Shown here: positions 11,856 through 21,419 of the stretch, in pieces
Layout of the letters: every line of letters begins with the position of its first letter
Position numbering within the stretch: the stretch's first letter is position 1
NCBI GenBank assembly: GCA_959347315.1
Contig: OY365806.1
Span: forward strand, 38,940,903-39,004,902
Origin: Bimastos eiseni
Lineage: Eukaryota > Annelida > Clitellata > Crassiclitellata > Lumbricidae
Length of the DNA stretch: 64,000 nt
Direction of reading: 5' to 3'
Notes under the pieces: generated by a model
Told to the model about the DNA's origin: nothing
What the model saw: only the letters and a program-made list of their open reading frames with translations
Database searches by the model: none
Made by a program: the position numbers and the translations under genes

Positions 11856-12007
11856 ATTGTATTGGAGTTCAAAAGGGATATAGAGAACCGTTGAAGAGCA
11901 AAACCGCTATCGTTCACTTAGCTAGCGTGTGCGACAGGCCGTCCTGATGCGTGTACGCCGTGTATATCGGTAACTGTACACTAAGACCGAAACAGCCAAA
12001 ATCTTTC

Positions 12008-13447
12008 CAGAGTTATTTTAGCAAAACCGAGAGTGAAATGGCGATTCTTCAAGCGACCGATGACGGAGGCAGACTTTGTCAAGAAGTATTCCCAAGGACT
12101 AATTCGAACTTTGATGTTTAATCCGTAAAAACGATAATTTATCGCTCCGCTGTTTACTAGTGCGACCTAAACCGATGCCATCTAGCGTAACATTCAATAG
12201 CGTAACATTAACTATGAATCATGTAAAATCAAACGAATACTACAGCATGTGGTTAGCATGGAAATGACTTAAAGTGGCTACACAGAATTAATAAATGCAA
12301 CCAACTGCCACACCTGTGAAAAAGACCTTCACGGAGATAAGGTTCGAGCCACGACCATCTCACGGACATATACAGAGGTGCAGCCCACAACGAGTGCAAC
12401 TTGAAGCTGAGAATATTTCCAAAACACTGTAAGATCTCTGTCGTCTTCCACAACCTTCGGAATTATGATAGTCATCTGATCATGCAAGCGATCGGAAACT
12501 CTCAGGCGAAATTTGAAAAGATTTTGTGTATTCCCAACAACATGGAAGAGTACATGTCCTTCTCTCAAGACAATCTTCAGTTCATCGACAGTCTACAGTT
12601 CATGAACTCCTCCCTAGAGAAACTAGCTGATAATTTATCGTTGAAAAACTTGAAAATCACCAGCAAAATAGCAACAGTGAGGACACGAACTTCTGAGACG
12701 AAAAAGAATTTATCCTTATGATTACGTCATTTGCCCACAACGCTTCGAAGAAACGCAGCTTCCTTCAAAAGAGGCGTTCTACAATAAGTTGTACACTAAG
12801 ACCGAAACAGCCAAAATCTTTCCAGAGAACATAGCTCAGATTCTGATTACGAACACGCTCAGAGAGTGTGGCATGCTTTTGCATGCAAAAACTATGGAGA
12901 TTACCACGACTGATATCACAAGATGGTTGTGCTACTTCTAGCAGACGTGTTTCAGACATCTAAAAAAACTTCGATGGAGCACTACAAGTGAGATGCAGCA
13001 AACTACCAGTCGGCTCCTGGTTTTGGGTGGGACGCCATGCTAAAAATGACCGATGTCGAACTGGATCTGTTAACGGACATAGGTATGCATCTCTTCGTCG
13101 AAAAAGGCGTGCGTGGTGGTGTCCCAATGGTGTCAAAGAGATTTGCCAAAGCCACGACGAGCAATGTCCTGATTATGACCCCTCGAGACCTAAGAATTCG
13201 ATCATTTATATCGACGCGAATAATCTGTATGGTTGGTCTATGGTGCAATGCCTGCCATCGCACGAGTTCGCGTGGAAGAACGATATCACTATCGAAGAAA
13301 TACTATCCACTCCGGACGACTGCGATAAAGGATTCACTGCAGAAGTCAACATCTAGTACCCGGAACAACTTCACGACGCTCACAATGATTACCCACTTGC
13401 TCCAGAAGCGTTACAAATCCGAGAAGAATGGTTATCCAGCTAGCAGT
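12008..13447 (+). pseudogene. PolB of Polinton A, central part (zinc finger, Exo II, motif A)
   Basis: PolB resumes after the LINE. Near 12290-12400 an NCHTCEKDLHGDKV block and, after one frameshift, a GAAHNECNL block give the Cys/His cluster typical of Polinton polymerases. Then come VVFHNLRNYDSHLI (Exo II, about 12430) and MEEYMSFSQDN. Near 12850 a DYEHAQRVW-like block and DYHDLLL appear in broken frames. At 13190-13240 the frame is open through IIYIDANNLYGWSM, polymerase motif A with its catalytic Asp. It ends at HNDYPLAPEA and EEWLSS, where the TIR transposon begins at 13451. The first ~260 bases (12008-12270) are poorly conserved. At least four frameshifts are present. Confidence 0.8.
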
Positions 13448-13450
13448 GGC

Positions 13451-13471
13451 CGTTCACATATTATATAACGC
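13451..13471 (+). repeat. Left terminal inverted repeat
   Basis: Twenty-one bases identical to the reverse complement of 14625-14645. Confidence 0.92.
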
Positions 13472-14624
13472 ATAAAATCCCAACTTTTGACCCACCTCTA
13501 CCCCTAATAACGTTATATAACAGAAGCCGTGACCCCCCACGCCTATATTATATAACAGATATGCTACCTACCCCCTTACCTCACCCCAGTCTATAAGCAC
13601 ATTAAAAGACATACAAACGACATAATAGTATTGCACAATTTGAAACTTTTATAACAATACAAGGTTAGTTAGCACTTTAATAGCAGTAATAATTGCCTTC
13701 ATCCATTTCAAGAACTGTAGCAAAAATTCATCATACACCCAATTAGCTCTGTGACAAAAGCTATATCTTAAAATTGCGTACTCTCTTGTGCCAATAACGA
13801 TTAGACCCGATGTATGGGTCCATGCTCCTCTGCATCTTAATATTCGGACTTTTAATGGCGCTAAATTCACTTGTATTAATTACGGTAACTAATTGGGTAT
13901 TCGATGATTGTCACCATATATCTACATGTAGGTCTACTAAAACAGCATGATAATACATGGTAGTGACGTACTTCCTATTTAAAAGCACTATTTTAGTGTC
14001 CCTCCTTTTGTGCACTAGAAGTGAGCATTACAGTATCACACAGAATGGATTGGTTTAATATTTCACTGTCAGGTATTCATCGAAAGATTTGCGGTACAAC
14101 ATTACTCTACCTATTTAATCGCGTATGATGTATACAGAGTGTATGCTACAACTACAATTTGGTATCTAAGCAAACATACACTATGTACACATGCTATAGA
14201 AAACGAAATCAAACATTATGAAAATACCTACCAAAATAATTGTTTCAAGTGAATTAATTTTAATTTAAACCAAAATCAAAACAAAGCACACAGAATTGAA
14301 TTTTAGAGCGTTTAAAGCTATGCACAGGAAATTGTTAAAATTGTAAATATGACATTATTAAAAGTGGATTAATAAATATTAAGTAAGAATGCCAGGTGGC
14401 AGCTAATGGTGCTAGTTTTGGTTCACAACGTACAGTGAACTTATTAAACAGTGAACGATTAAACAATGAAGGTTCGTGGTACATGAAATTTCCAATTGGC
14501 AGGCAAACAGACAAAATAGCATAAACTGAAAAATAAGTTTGTTGTATAACAAAATCTTGAACCTACCCCCCACCCTTCACAATATAACGTTAACACAACC
14601 GGAACCCACCCACCTACCCCTTGA

Positions 14625-14645
14625 GCGTTATATAATATGTGAACG
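14625..14645 (-). repeat. Right terminal inverted repeat
   Basis: Perfect reverse complement of 13451-13471. It defines the right end of the insertion. Confidence 0.92.
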
Positions 14646-15640
14646 ACCCCTCAGCACGATCTACAGAACGAGAGGGGAGGCGAGTTTGTAGAATGTGTGA
14701 AACTGGTTCCAAGCTTGCGGAAAAAAGAGCGCTATGTTGTGCATTACAGGAATCTAAAACTGTACGCGTCGCTGGATTACTAAATTGCATGGGGCTGTAT
14801 AATTCAATCAGTCAGCTTGGATGGCACTGTATATCGAAATGAATACTGTACTGCGTGCGAAATCCAAGACGGAATTGGAAAAGGAATTCTACAAACTCTT
14901 TAGAAAATCGATGGAATGCGTGAGGCGCAGAATTAGAGTGAATCTAGAAGCTGACGACGACGTTAAGCTTCGTAAACTGGTAGCTAATCCAGCCTACATA
15001 TCGCACAAGATATTCTCAAACGGACTGGTTGCCATTCACAGCACCAAAACGAAGCTAACACTGAACAAGCCAATCTACGTAGGTCAAGCGGCGTTGGATC
15101 TGTCGAAGCATCGCATCTATAACTTCTGGTATAACGATATAAAGGCCAACTACGGGACAAAGCACAACTACTCTACACTGACACTGATAGTCTGTTGTAT
15201 CCGGTGGAGATTGAGAATTAATACGAGGACATGTTAGCTAACAAGCACTCGAACGATCTGTCGGAATATCCACGAGACAGCCCGTATTACGACGACACGA
15301 ATAAGAAGCTTGTTGGAAAGTTCAAGGACGAATGTAACGGAGTGCCAACAGCGGAATTCGTGGGACTAAGACTCAGGTTCCTCGTATCGAACAGCAAAAA
15401 CACTCGACAGTCAAAAGGTATTCAGAAAGCAGTAGTAAAGAAGGATCTTATACACGATTTATACAAGGAGTCGTTATTCGAACGAAAGCAGTTTAAGCAC
15501 GAACACACCCTAATTAGAAGCACTGGTCATGAGATTGGGGTGTATCAGAAGAATAAAATATCTCTATCTCCGATGGATACTAAGAAGTGGATGTGTCCAA
15601 CAGAATCACGACAAGGGCATACGGACATAATAAGATCCAA
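14646..15640 (+). pseudogene. PolB of Polinton A, C-terminal part (motif C)
   Basis: PolB continues after the transposon. FVECVKLVPSLRKKERYVV is readable near 14690-14750. The frame 14821-15237 holds MNTVLRAKSKTELEKEFYKL and the DLSKHRIYNFWYND block. The usual residues of motif B after FYKL are altered. Near 15180 YTDTDSLLYPV appears in another frame; it is motif C with its two catalytic aspartates. The frame 15231-15695 contains DLSEYPRDSPYY, GKFKDECNGVP, EFVGLR and the AVVKKDLIHDLYKESL segment typical of the C-terminus. Similarity ends by about 15600 (MDTKKWM). The integrase gene lies tail to tail with it, its stop overlapping the end of this open frame. Confidence 0.82.
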
Positions 15641-15666
15641 GATGGAAATTGACTTCACCGAAGTAT

Positions 15667-16647
15667 TCAACCAGGAGGGAGCTCAGTTCCCATAGGCACA
15701 ACCAGTAGTTCCCCACGAACAAACCCACGACCAGGGCCATCCAAGAGATGATACAACGCTGGCTGGTCGACCTGTCGGATGACATGCGATATTATGTGAA
15801 AGGTGAGAAAACAATAAGGATCTGTGGCCCGCCTGCTGCCACCCTCGAGTTCATCGGATGCGTATAAGTAACGGACGAGAACATCGTGTCCAAGAATAGG
15901 CTCATCCATTCCGTAAGCACGAAGCGCTGGAAGGAAGGGTCTTTGCACCACGTTAGCCGGCTTCATGCCACGCTTTCCGATAAAACGTGTAGGTTCGTTA
16001 TTCAATGCATTCACCACATCGGGCAGCCGACATACCCATTCGACAGACCGCTTCGAGAAACCCCGCGCAACAAGAAGTAATTCTTGAGCGTACTGAGCCC
16101 CAAACAATCGCTCAGCCAACGTTCTGTTGAATCGTTCGACTATACCCTGCTTACGATGATTTGCAGTTTGTCCCCGCCTCACAACAACATTATGCTTCTT
16201 CAGCAACGGATTGATTTCACCCATAAACTCGCGTCCGGAATCAACTTGGAACAGTGCGGGCCAAGTCAGTGGTCCTCGCTTGTAGGTCCGACTTAAGGCG
16301 GCATCGACCTCAGCTGCACACTTGTTCATCAATGGATCAGCCTCTTTAAACCGGAAGACGACATAAACCACGGTTAGGGCGTATTTGTAGCTCTTACGAC
16401 CAACTCGATCGTGAGGTAGAAACAACAAGTCTACCTGGTGTACGGCATTAGGAATCTCTTCGTCGAACATCAAGCGTGGTATGTAGCGTGGTACGGGTAA
16501 ATAAATCTGCCACACGGCCTGTTTCTTCGACCATTTGCGAGCATCAGTCAAAGAAACCTTAGCGGCTGTGGCGAGTTTAATAACTGCGGCGTTACCTCGC
16601 CAGTACCCAATTGCACTATAATATATTGTGGAGAGTTTTTTGTCCAT
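15667..16647 (-). CDS. Polinton A integrase (RVE family), 326 aa, open
   Basis: A retroviral-type DDE integrase that would insert the element's linear DNA. An N-terminal helical region is followed by the core: HQVDLLFLPHD (first Asp), FQVDSGREF (second Asp) and GIVERFNRTLAERLFG (catalytic Glu). It ends in a small C-terminal domain finishing FVRGELLVVPMGTELPPG. All three acidic residues are present and the frame has no stop or shift over 981 bases, unlike PolB on its left and PLA2 on its right. The order on minus is PLA2 then integrase. The sequence is clearly different from the integrases of Polintons B, C and D, supporting a separate lineage. The start Met is the first in frame; a few upstream residues could be lost. 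Confidence 0.87.
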   Translation of the reverse strand: MDKKLSTIYYSAIGYWRGNAAVIKLATAAKVSLTDARKWSKKQAVWQIYLPVPRYIPRLMFDEEIPNAVHQVDLLFLPHDRVGRKSYKYALTVVYVVFRFKEADPLMNKCAAEVDAALSRTYKRGPLTWPALFQVDSGREFMGEINPLLKKHNVVVRRGQTANHRKQGIVERFNRTLAERLFGAQYAQELLLVARGFSKRSVEWVCRLPDVVNALNNEPTRFIGKRGMKPANVVQRPFLPALRAYGMDEPILGHDVLVRYLYASDELEGGSRRATDPYCFLTFHIISHVIRQVDQPALYHLLDGPGRGFVRGELLVVPMGTELPPG

Positions 16648-16664
16648 CTATTATGGTAAAGCTA

Positions 16665-17212
16665 TTTCACTTTTTAATAGGTACACCCATCCCCAACCTC
16701 GACTTCGCTGACATAATGGCAGAGACTAGACTTGATTCTTTTCATACTCTGGAGTTTCATCAACCACTGCGATCTCTGCTGCCGCTGCCACTGCGGCTAG
16801 GATATCATCAGCACGGTTCCTTCCATTCGTGTCTTTGTGCACCGCGTAGGCAACGTCGTGGTTGAGACACGCACGGTCAAGCTGGTTGACTCCTCTGTAG
16901 TGTTGTCAGTCTCTTATCGAGTTTCGTAAAAGGCACGCAGTACGAGTATTTGCCTGTGTTTACGAACAAACCTCCTGGAACATCTTCCGAAGGCGCTCCA
17001 GATGGAAGACTCATGTGCATCTCGGGCAGGGGCAAAGCATTTAAGGCTTTATTTAAGAGCGAGCCACCACGTTTCGATTGAGTCCGCAAGAACTTGAATT
17101 TCTTGACTCCGCAAACAACACAGGTTCCAGTCTGGGCTGACCTCCCATTTCGTAGCACGGTCGTTGAAATATTCGACGTTTCTGTTACTCTCTTACATTT
17201 TAGACAATACAT
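16665..17212 (-). pseudogene. Zinc-ribbon plus phospholipase A2-like protein, Polinton A
   Basis: The frame 17212-16877 begins MYCLKCKRVTETSN and has a second CVVC pair, giving a four-cysteine zinc ribbon. A region LNALPLPEMHMSLPSG and then GKYSYCVPFTKLDKRL corresponds to the calcium-loop region of PLA2-like proteins. The frame then shifts near 16895. In the new frame LNHDVAYAVH supplies the His-Asp pair and Tyr of the PLA2 active site, and similarity continues to about 16670. Parvoviruses and adintovirus-like elements use such a lipase to breach membranes during entry; that role here is inference from the family. It is divergent with the ATPase gene on its right. Confidence 0.7.
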
Positions 17213-17299
17213 CTTGGGCAGTTATAAAAAATTACATCTCGTTGTTTCTATAATGTAGATAACAAACTGTGATCTTGATGCAAAATCGCCCCATCATCA

Positions 17300-17790
17300 T
17301 CATCATCATTGGCTGTTACCATCTAGTATACAATGCATCATTTGTGAACCAAGTGCGTGTGGAAAGACCCGCTTGCTACACAACTTACACCTCAAGATAG
17401 GATACCTACGATTTGATCGACTGTACCTGTATTCAAAATCTCTGGGACAAGATAAATATCAATTTCTTCGTGACTGGGCAACAGAACTAAAGAAAGTGGC
17501 CGGAAATGAGGTGGCATCGTTTCATTCGTCTACCGACGATATAATTCCTGTTGAATCGCTGTGTATAGATGCTCCAAGTATTATGGTGTTTGACGATGTA
17601 ATGCTCGAAAAACAAGAACCAATCGAAAAATATTTAACTATGGGGCTTTACGATGGAGCGTGCTCAAAATTACTTCCGCATATTGAAACAGGCTATTCGC
17701 GATAATGCCGACCTTATCATCATGTTTAACCAGGACAGTAAAAATCTGAGAGCTATTCACGACTCCTTCGTGTAAGACGACATGCCATTT
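17300..17790 (+). pseudogene. Packaging ATPase (FtsK/HerA type), Polinton A, partial
   Basis: A genome-packaging motor fragment. Near 17340-17380 a P-loop is readable as EPSACGKTRLL; the usual leading Gly is Glu. The open frame 17373-17705 contains KSLGQDKYQFLRDWA, FHSSTDDIIPVESL and SIMVFDDVMLE, the Walker B strand with DD. After a shift near 17645, NYFRILKQAIRDNADLIIMF and NQDSKNLRAIHDSF continue to 17776, then a stop. The C-terminal end is missing where a MITE-like unit begins. The beginning contains a CAT repeat (17289-17309). It faces away from the PLA2 gene across about 90 bases. Confidence 0.75.
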
Positions 17791-18650
17791 GACGACAATT
17801 AATCCCGACGACAATTGAGCAAAACGACACTTAATACCATGACAGTTAATACCGGACAATGCCGGACATCAAACCTGCACACAGAGTATTAAAGAAATCG
17901 AGCAGGTTATTGTGATTTGACCTTAAATTAAGTTTCAGGAAAGTTTTGCGATTTCTTGTTTTCTAACTTTAACTTCAATTATGGAAGCACAGTTCGGTGT
18001 GAGTAGTAAAGGCAACCAACTGTTATTCATAGCAATTTTAAAGACATGAAACATCACGACAATGCCAACGGAGGAACGGCGAATCGGTGTTTAAAATCAG
18101 TTCACTTCGGTTGATAGCTCGTTTGACCAAAAACGGTTCACTTATCCTAAAACAGCAAAATGAACAGCATATACACGAAGGTAATGGTTCGACCACACCA
18201 GTGTTGTATGCAAGACTTGAAATTTCAAGACCAAGACGAGACCGAGACAGTGAGGTGCCTATACCGAGACACTAGGTTCAAGACAGAACGAGACAGTACG
18301 AGACAGTAAAGGACAAGCGATGTTATAAATAGGCTGTAAAATACTAATGTATCGGTTTTCTGGAGTAAGGTTCATTTGTAATTTCAATTTGAAACTTATA
18401 ATGTATATAGTACCAATTCCCGAGAACTTTTTCCTTATCTCTTCGTCGGCCTATCTTCTGAATAATATAAAGAAAGCCTTTACAGACGGGTATTAACTGT
18501 CATGGTATCAAAATGTGCAGTAATTCATGTCATAGGTATTACAATTTAATGTCGTCGGTATTAATTGTCGGCGGGACTAAATGTCCGGTACTAAACTAAC
18601 TGTCGCGGTATTAAGTATCGCGTATAAATTGTCATGGATTCGTGGTTAAT
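17785..18650. mobile_element. MITE-like unit with inverted TTAATACC/GACA motif clusters
   Basis: The left end (17793-17862) repeats motifs such as CGACAATTAAT, CTTAATACCATGACAGTTA and CCGGACA. The right end (18490-18645) carries the same motifs in reverse complement, for example TATTAACTGTCATGGTAT and TTAATTGTCGGC. The interior has no coding similarity. It is interpreted as a non-autonomous DNA transposon with motif-rich subterminal regions; exact termini are unclear. Confidence 0.55.
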
Positions 18651-18654
18651 ATAT

Positions 18655-18945
18655 CCTGTAGGTCTTTATGAAAGTTATAATGGAACATTACGACTACTGC
18701 TGCGCCATATATAGGATGGGCTCCCCGGCTTGTCGGCTTAGATGCCATGGCAGGGTCTTGCGCATGGTCGCCCGACTTGTAGGCCGCATCCCTATGTTTG
18801 ACAGAGTCTCTAGGTACCATGGCTCCCTTATCCGCAGCGCATTGCCTACCGGACTAGGAGCGCTTCTCGGTAAGTGGCCTTTAAGGAGCGCTATATAAAA
18901 CTGATGTAATGATAATATTAATAATAATAATGATAATAATGATAT
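18655..18945 (+). mobile_element. L2/CR1-like LINE 3' fragment with AAT tail
   Basis: The frame 18668-18898 contains an YDYCCAIYRMGSPACRLRC segment and ARLVGRIPMFDRVSRY, a pattern of the reverse transcriptase C-terminus in L2/CR1-group LINEs. The last part is rearranged and the LHWLP block is lost. A trinucleotide tract AATAATAATGATAATAATG (18917-18945) follows as a typical short-repeat tail. Confidence 0.6.
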
Positions 18946-19664
18946 TTTAAGTTTTATTTCGCATCATAATGAATAAGGTATCTCTATTTTGTTGCTTGGT
19001 AACTTTGATTTAATATGACATCCATGCTTTTAAAATTAACGTCATCAGTCAACCCAAGTTGTCTGCTTTTTTCGAAAACATTTAGGCCAGCATTGGGTTT
19101 GATTGTAATTAACAGACTTCAATACTATTATTATTATTATTAGTTTCTTTAAAGATTATTTATCATTATCCATCCAAGATAAGTTCTTTGAAAAATTATC
19201 TGTCTAGTCCTGAATTTAATATTTGGCTATATTCAGAATTCAGATAGGGGTAAAAATGTGCGAGCGCCAGATTATTGCTAGGTACAGGGCGCAGTTTTAG
19301 CTTGGTCCGGCTCTGCCCTTGACCTCTCCTTTTGAGTGCAAATAATTAACCGTTCCATGTTAGCTTACGACGTACCATTACCCCAGACATATGAGCTAGA
19401 TCAAGTAACAGTATCTTACATATTCCTCTATCAGTGTCCAATCATTAGCGCACAGCACAAAAGCGCTCCGTCAATTGCGCGCCTTTATTCTACAGAGTCA
19501 CGAGAGAAGGACTTATTCATATGAAAATTGTTTTTAATGAAACATGCATAAGTACTTTTTTCATTTCTACGTTACTTATTAATGTTAAATTCCAACATAA
19601 TAAGCCATTCCTCGAAGATACGCCACAGTGGAATGTTTCCGTAGGTGAGAACCCTTCGGCAACC
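18946..19664. other. No recognised gene
   Basis: AT-rich sequence with a short TTA run at 19127-19142. No domain is recognisable in the short open frames at 19336-19742. Confidence 0.45.
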
Positions 19665-20350
19665 GGACAATTATGCGCGAACATTTCGTATAAGAAAAAT
19701 GGCCAATTCGGGGCGCGGACAATTCGTAGCGGTAAATATTAACAATAAACTGGCAGCTTGAAGCATCATCAGACGATCATATTCTAAGCAACTTTGAAGA
19801 TACATTCCTTCGAAGATAAGGAAGAAGGGGTGCTCGGTTTCAATTTATATATTTATATCAAGACATTCCGTGTACTATCAACTTAGTAGAAGGATGGCAT
19901 AATAGCATTTGCACGGTCAGTTCAGATTGTAAGCCTGTATCCTACTTTGCCTAGGTTAGTTGACAAACTGCAGAAAGAACAGCGCATCAATAAACTGGGA
20001 ATGGAGTCACAACAGGAATTTAATGGATTAAAAATCCATTGTAACGATTCAGTAACAATCCAACAAATTCGCAGATAATTTTCCGCAATAACTATTGACA
20101 TTTTTTTGTGTTAGATTTGAGTAGCTTTAGGATTTCGTATTAGAGAGTATATAATTGTTCCATTTAAACTTGATACTTAATATTTGGATAAACGTGACAA
20201 TCTAGTGATTATATCTTAGTTTTAATATTGCTGCCTAAATGTATGGTGGCTTAATGAAGCACTTACCATTCTATAGTTTTATTGATCGCGCCGGATTGTC
20301 CACACCGAATTGACCGCGCCGAGATGTTCACGCCGAATTATACGCGCCGA
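19665..20350. mobile_element. MITE-like unit with inverted CGGCGCG/GGACAATTCGG motifs
   Basis: The left end (19670-19735) has GGACAATTATGCGCGAACAT and GGCCAATTCGGGGCGCGGAC. The right end (20285-20350) has the same motif set in reverse complement, with CGCGCCGAATTGCC and GTTCACGCCGAATTATACGC. Opposite-facing motif clusters about 600 bases apart with a non-coding interior suggest a non-autonomous DNA transposon. Termini are approximate. Confidence 0.55.
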
Positions 20351-20529
20351 ATTGCCCTAAACCCATCTGTCTACAAAAGATAAGAGTAAAATCGCCCAGC
20401 TCTACGACAAAGTATAGCACCACGTTAATAATGATTATGTAAGCAAACAAGCAAAAAACAGGAAACCACAACGTATGACACACCAACAACCCAACTATGC
20501 AAAACACAGCCACACGTTCAGCACGTAGG

Positions 20530-20900
20530 ACTGCTGAGAAGATGAGGGATTTACAGCTCTGTTTGCCGGATCTGTGTCGAAACTTCAACAAGTATTGCTG
20601 CAATTCAAAGTTCAATACAACTGTTTGATTTGGATTCGCCCTCGATTGAATGAACTGATAAGGACTATGGTCAGTGAACATCGGGACCTAAGGAGCACCG
20701 AAAGCGCGCAATGTCGATACGAGGGCCAGCGCCTCCTTCTCCATCATATGGCAGTTGAGCTCGTTTGATGTCAATTTCCGGTTGAAAAAAAACCCACGGC
20801 ATGCTCGATCTCGCCAACATCCTGAACCAGGCACGCAGCCACACAGAAATTCGAAACATCAACTGCTGAACCAAACGGAATTTTATATCCCGGAGGGCGA
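20530..20900 (-). pseudogene. Gypsy-like RT/RNase H remnant
   Basis: On the minus strand, segments in shifting frames read VQDVGEIEHAVGFFFNRKLT, then MMEKEALALVSTLRAFG, then MFTDHSPYQFI, then a KFRHRSGKQ end near 20545. This is the order of the RNase H domain that follows Gypsy reverse transcriptase: the D/E-rich start, the EKEALA helix, and TDH with its acidic residue. No LTR, integrase or RT palm is attached. At least two frameshifts are present. It is an isolated scrap and not clearly related to the 25.7-31.5 kb Gypsy. Confidence 0.65.
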
Positions 20901-21419
20901 ATACAGTTTCAATCTATCATGTGGGCTGTGGCGCAAAAAATCGCTCAAAGCTACAATAGGACGATATGAACCTTTGCCATTGTACATTTCGGCCTTTACA
21001 CAAAAGCGTTGAAATTGTGAATGTGCCGGAGATGAAACACCACCGTTTAGAGTTAGAGCATTGTGCCAGCCGCCCCGCCAACGCCGACATTTTGTGGGCA
21101 CCACCGCCGATTTTTTGTGGGTCGGCAGGCGCAACCGATACGTCACGTCGATTCAATGTGGATCTGGTATCAGTCCAGAAAGCAGAAGACCAGAGGTCTT
21201 AAGCGTCGAGTTCAAGCATTTTAAAATTTCCCGCTCTGTCTGCGAAATGTCTATTCAATTAACGGCAGTACCCACATCACGTCTTGTGTGACCGTGGGAC
21301 AGACCCAACAGGTAGGAGAGATGAAATCATTAATAACATTGCTGAAAACACCATTGCCATGCACTTCTCTGTAGGTCTATACATAATTTCATGCCATGAA
21401 ATGATCAAGAGATCACTGT
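20901..21419. other. No recognised gene
   Basis: Short overlapping open frames occur on both strands without recognisable domains. The stretch 21050-21150 is GC-rich and may continue the Gypsy remnant, but I cannot show it. Confidence 0.35.

Larger units (their letters stand above)
7261..11990 (-). mobile_element. Near full-length CR1-group LINE (LINE C) inserted in PolB
   Basis: A minus-strand non-LTR retrotransposon of about 4.7 kb with ORF1 (coiled coil plus RNA-binding-like region) and ORF2 (PHD-like finger, endonuclease, reverse transcriptase). Its 3' end is a GGTTAT-type microsatellite (7261-7286 read on minus), a tail style found in the CR1/L2 group. It interrupts the PolB of Polinton A between Exo I and the later zinc-finger region, so it inserted after the Polinton. 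ORF1 is open and ORF2 has only a few frame breaks, making it one of the better-preserved elements in the window. The 5' boundary near 11990 is approximate, and a short copy of PolB sequence lies at 11967-12007. Confidence 0.85.
13451..14645. mobile_element. TIR DNA transposon (non-autonomous), 1,195 bp
   Basis: A sequence bounded by perfect 21-bp terminal inverted repeats (CGTTCACATATTATATAACGC at the left, its reverse complement at the right). It cuts the PolB frame cleanly. Subterminal TTATATAAC and CCTACCCCC-type motifs recur at both ends (for example 13511-13521, 13544-13555 and 14560-14620). There is no transposase-like frame, so it is a MITE-like passenger. A clear target-site duplication is not visible. 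A long part of its interior (about 13890-14565) has an inverted, diverged copy at 37890-38545. Confidence 0.88.
5648..17790. mobile_element. Polinton A (Maverick/adintovirus-like), decayed
   Basis: A self-synthesising DNA transposon remnant. It carries protein-primed DNA polymerase B (+), retroviral-type integrase (-), a zinc-ribbon/PLA2 protein (-) and a packaging ATPase (+). PolB is broken by a LINE (7261-11990) and by a TIR transposon (13451-14645). The PolB(+)/integrase(-) order differs from Polintons B, C and D, where integrase is near one end and PolB, when kept, near the other. A is therefore a different lineage or a rearranged copy. Capsid, penton and protease genes are not seen. The ATPase ends at another MITE-like unit, which may have replaced the right part. 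Termini are unknown. Confidence 0.85.

Noticed and set aside
13649..13870. Minus-strand open frame inside the TIR transposon as transposase
   Set aside because: Only 73 codons, no DDE or DNA-binding motif.
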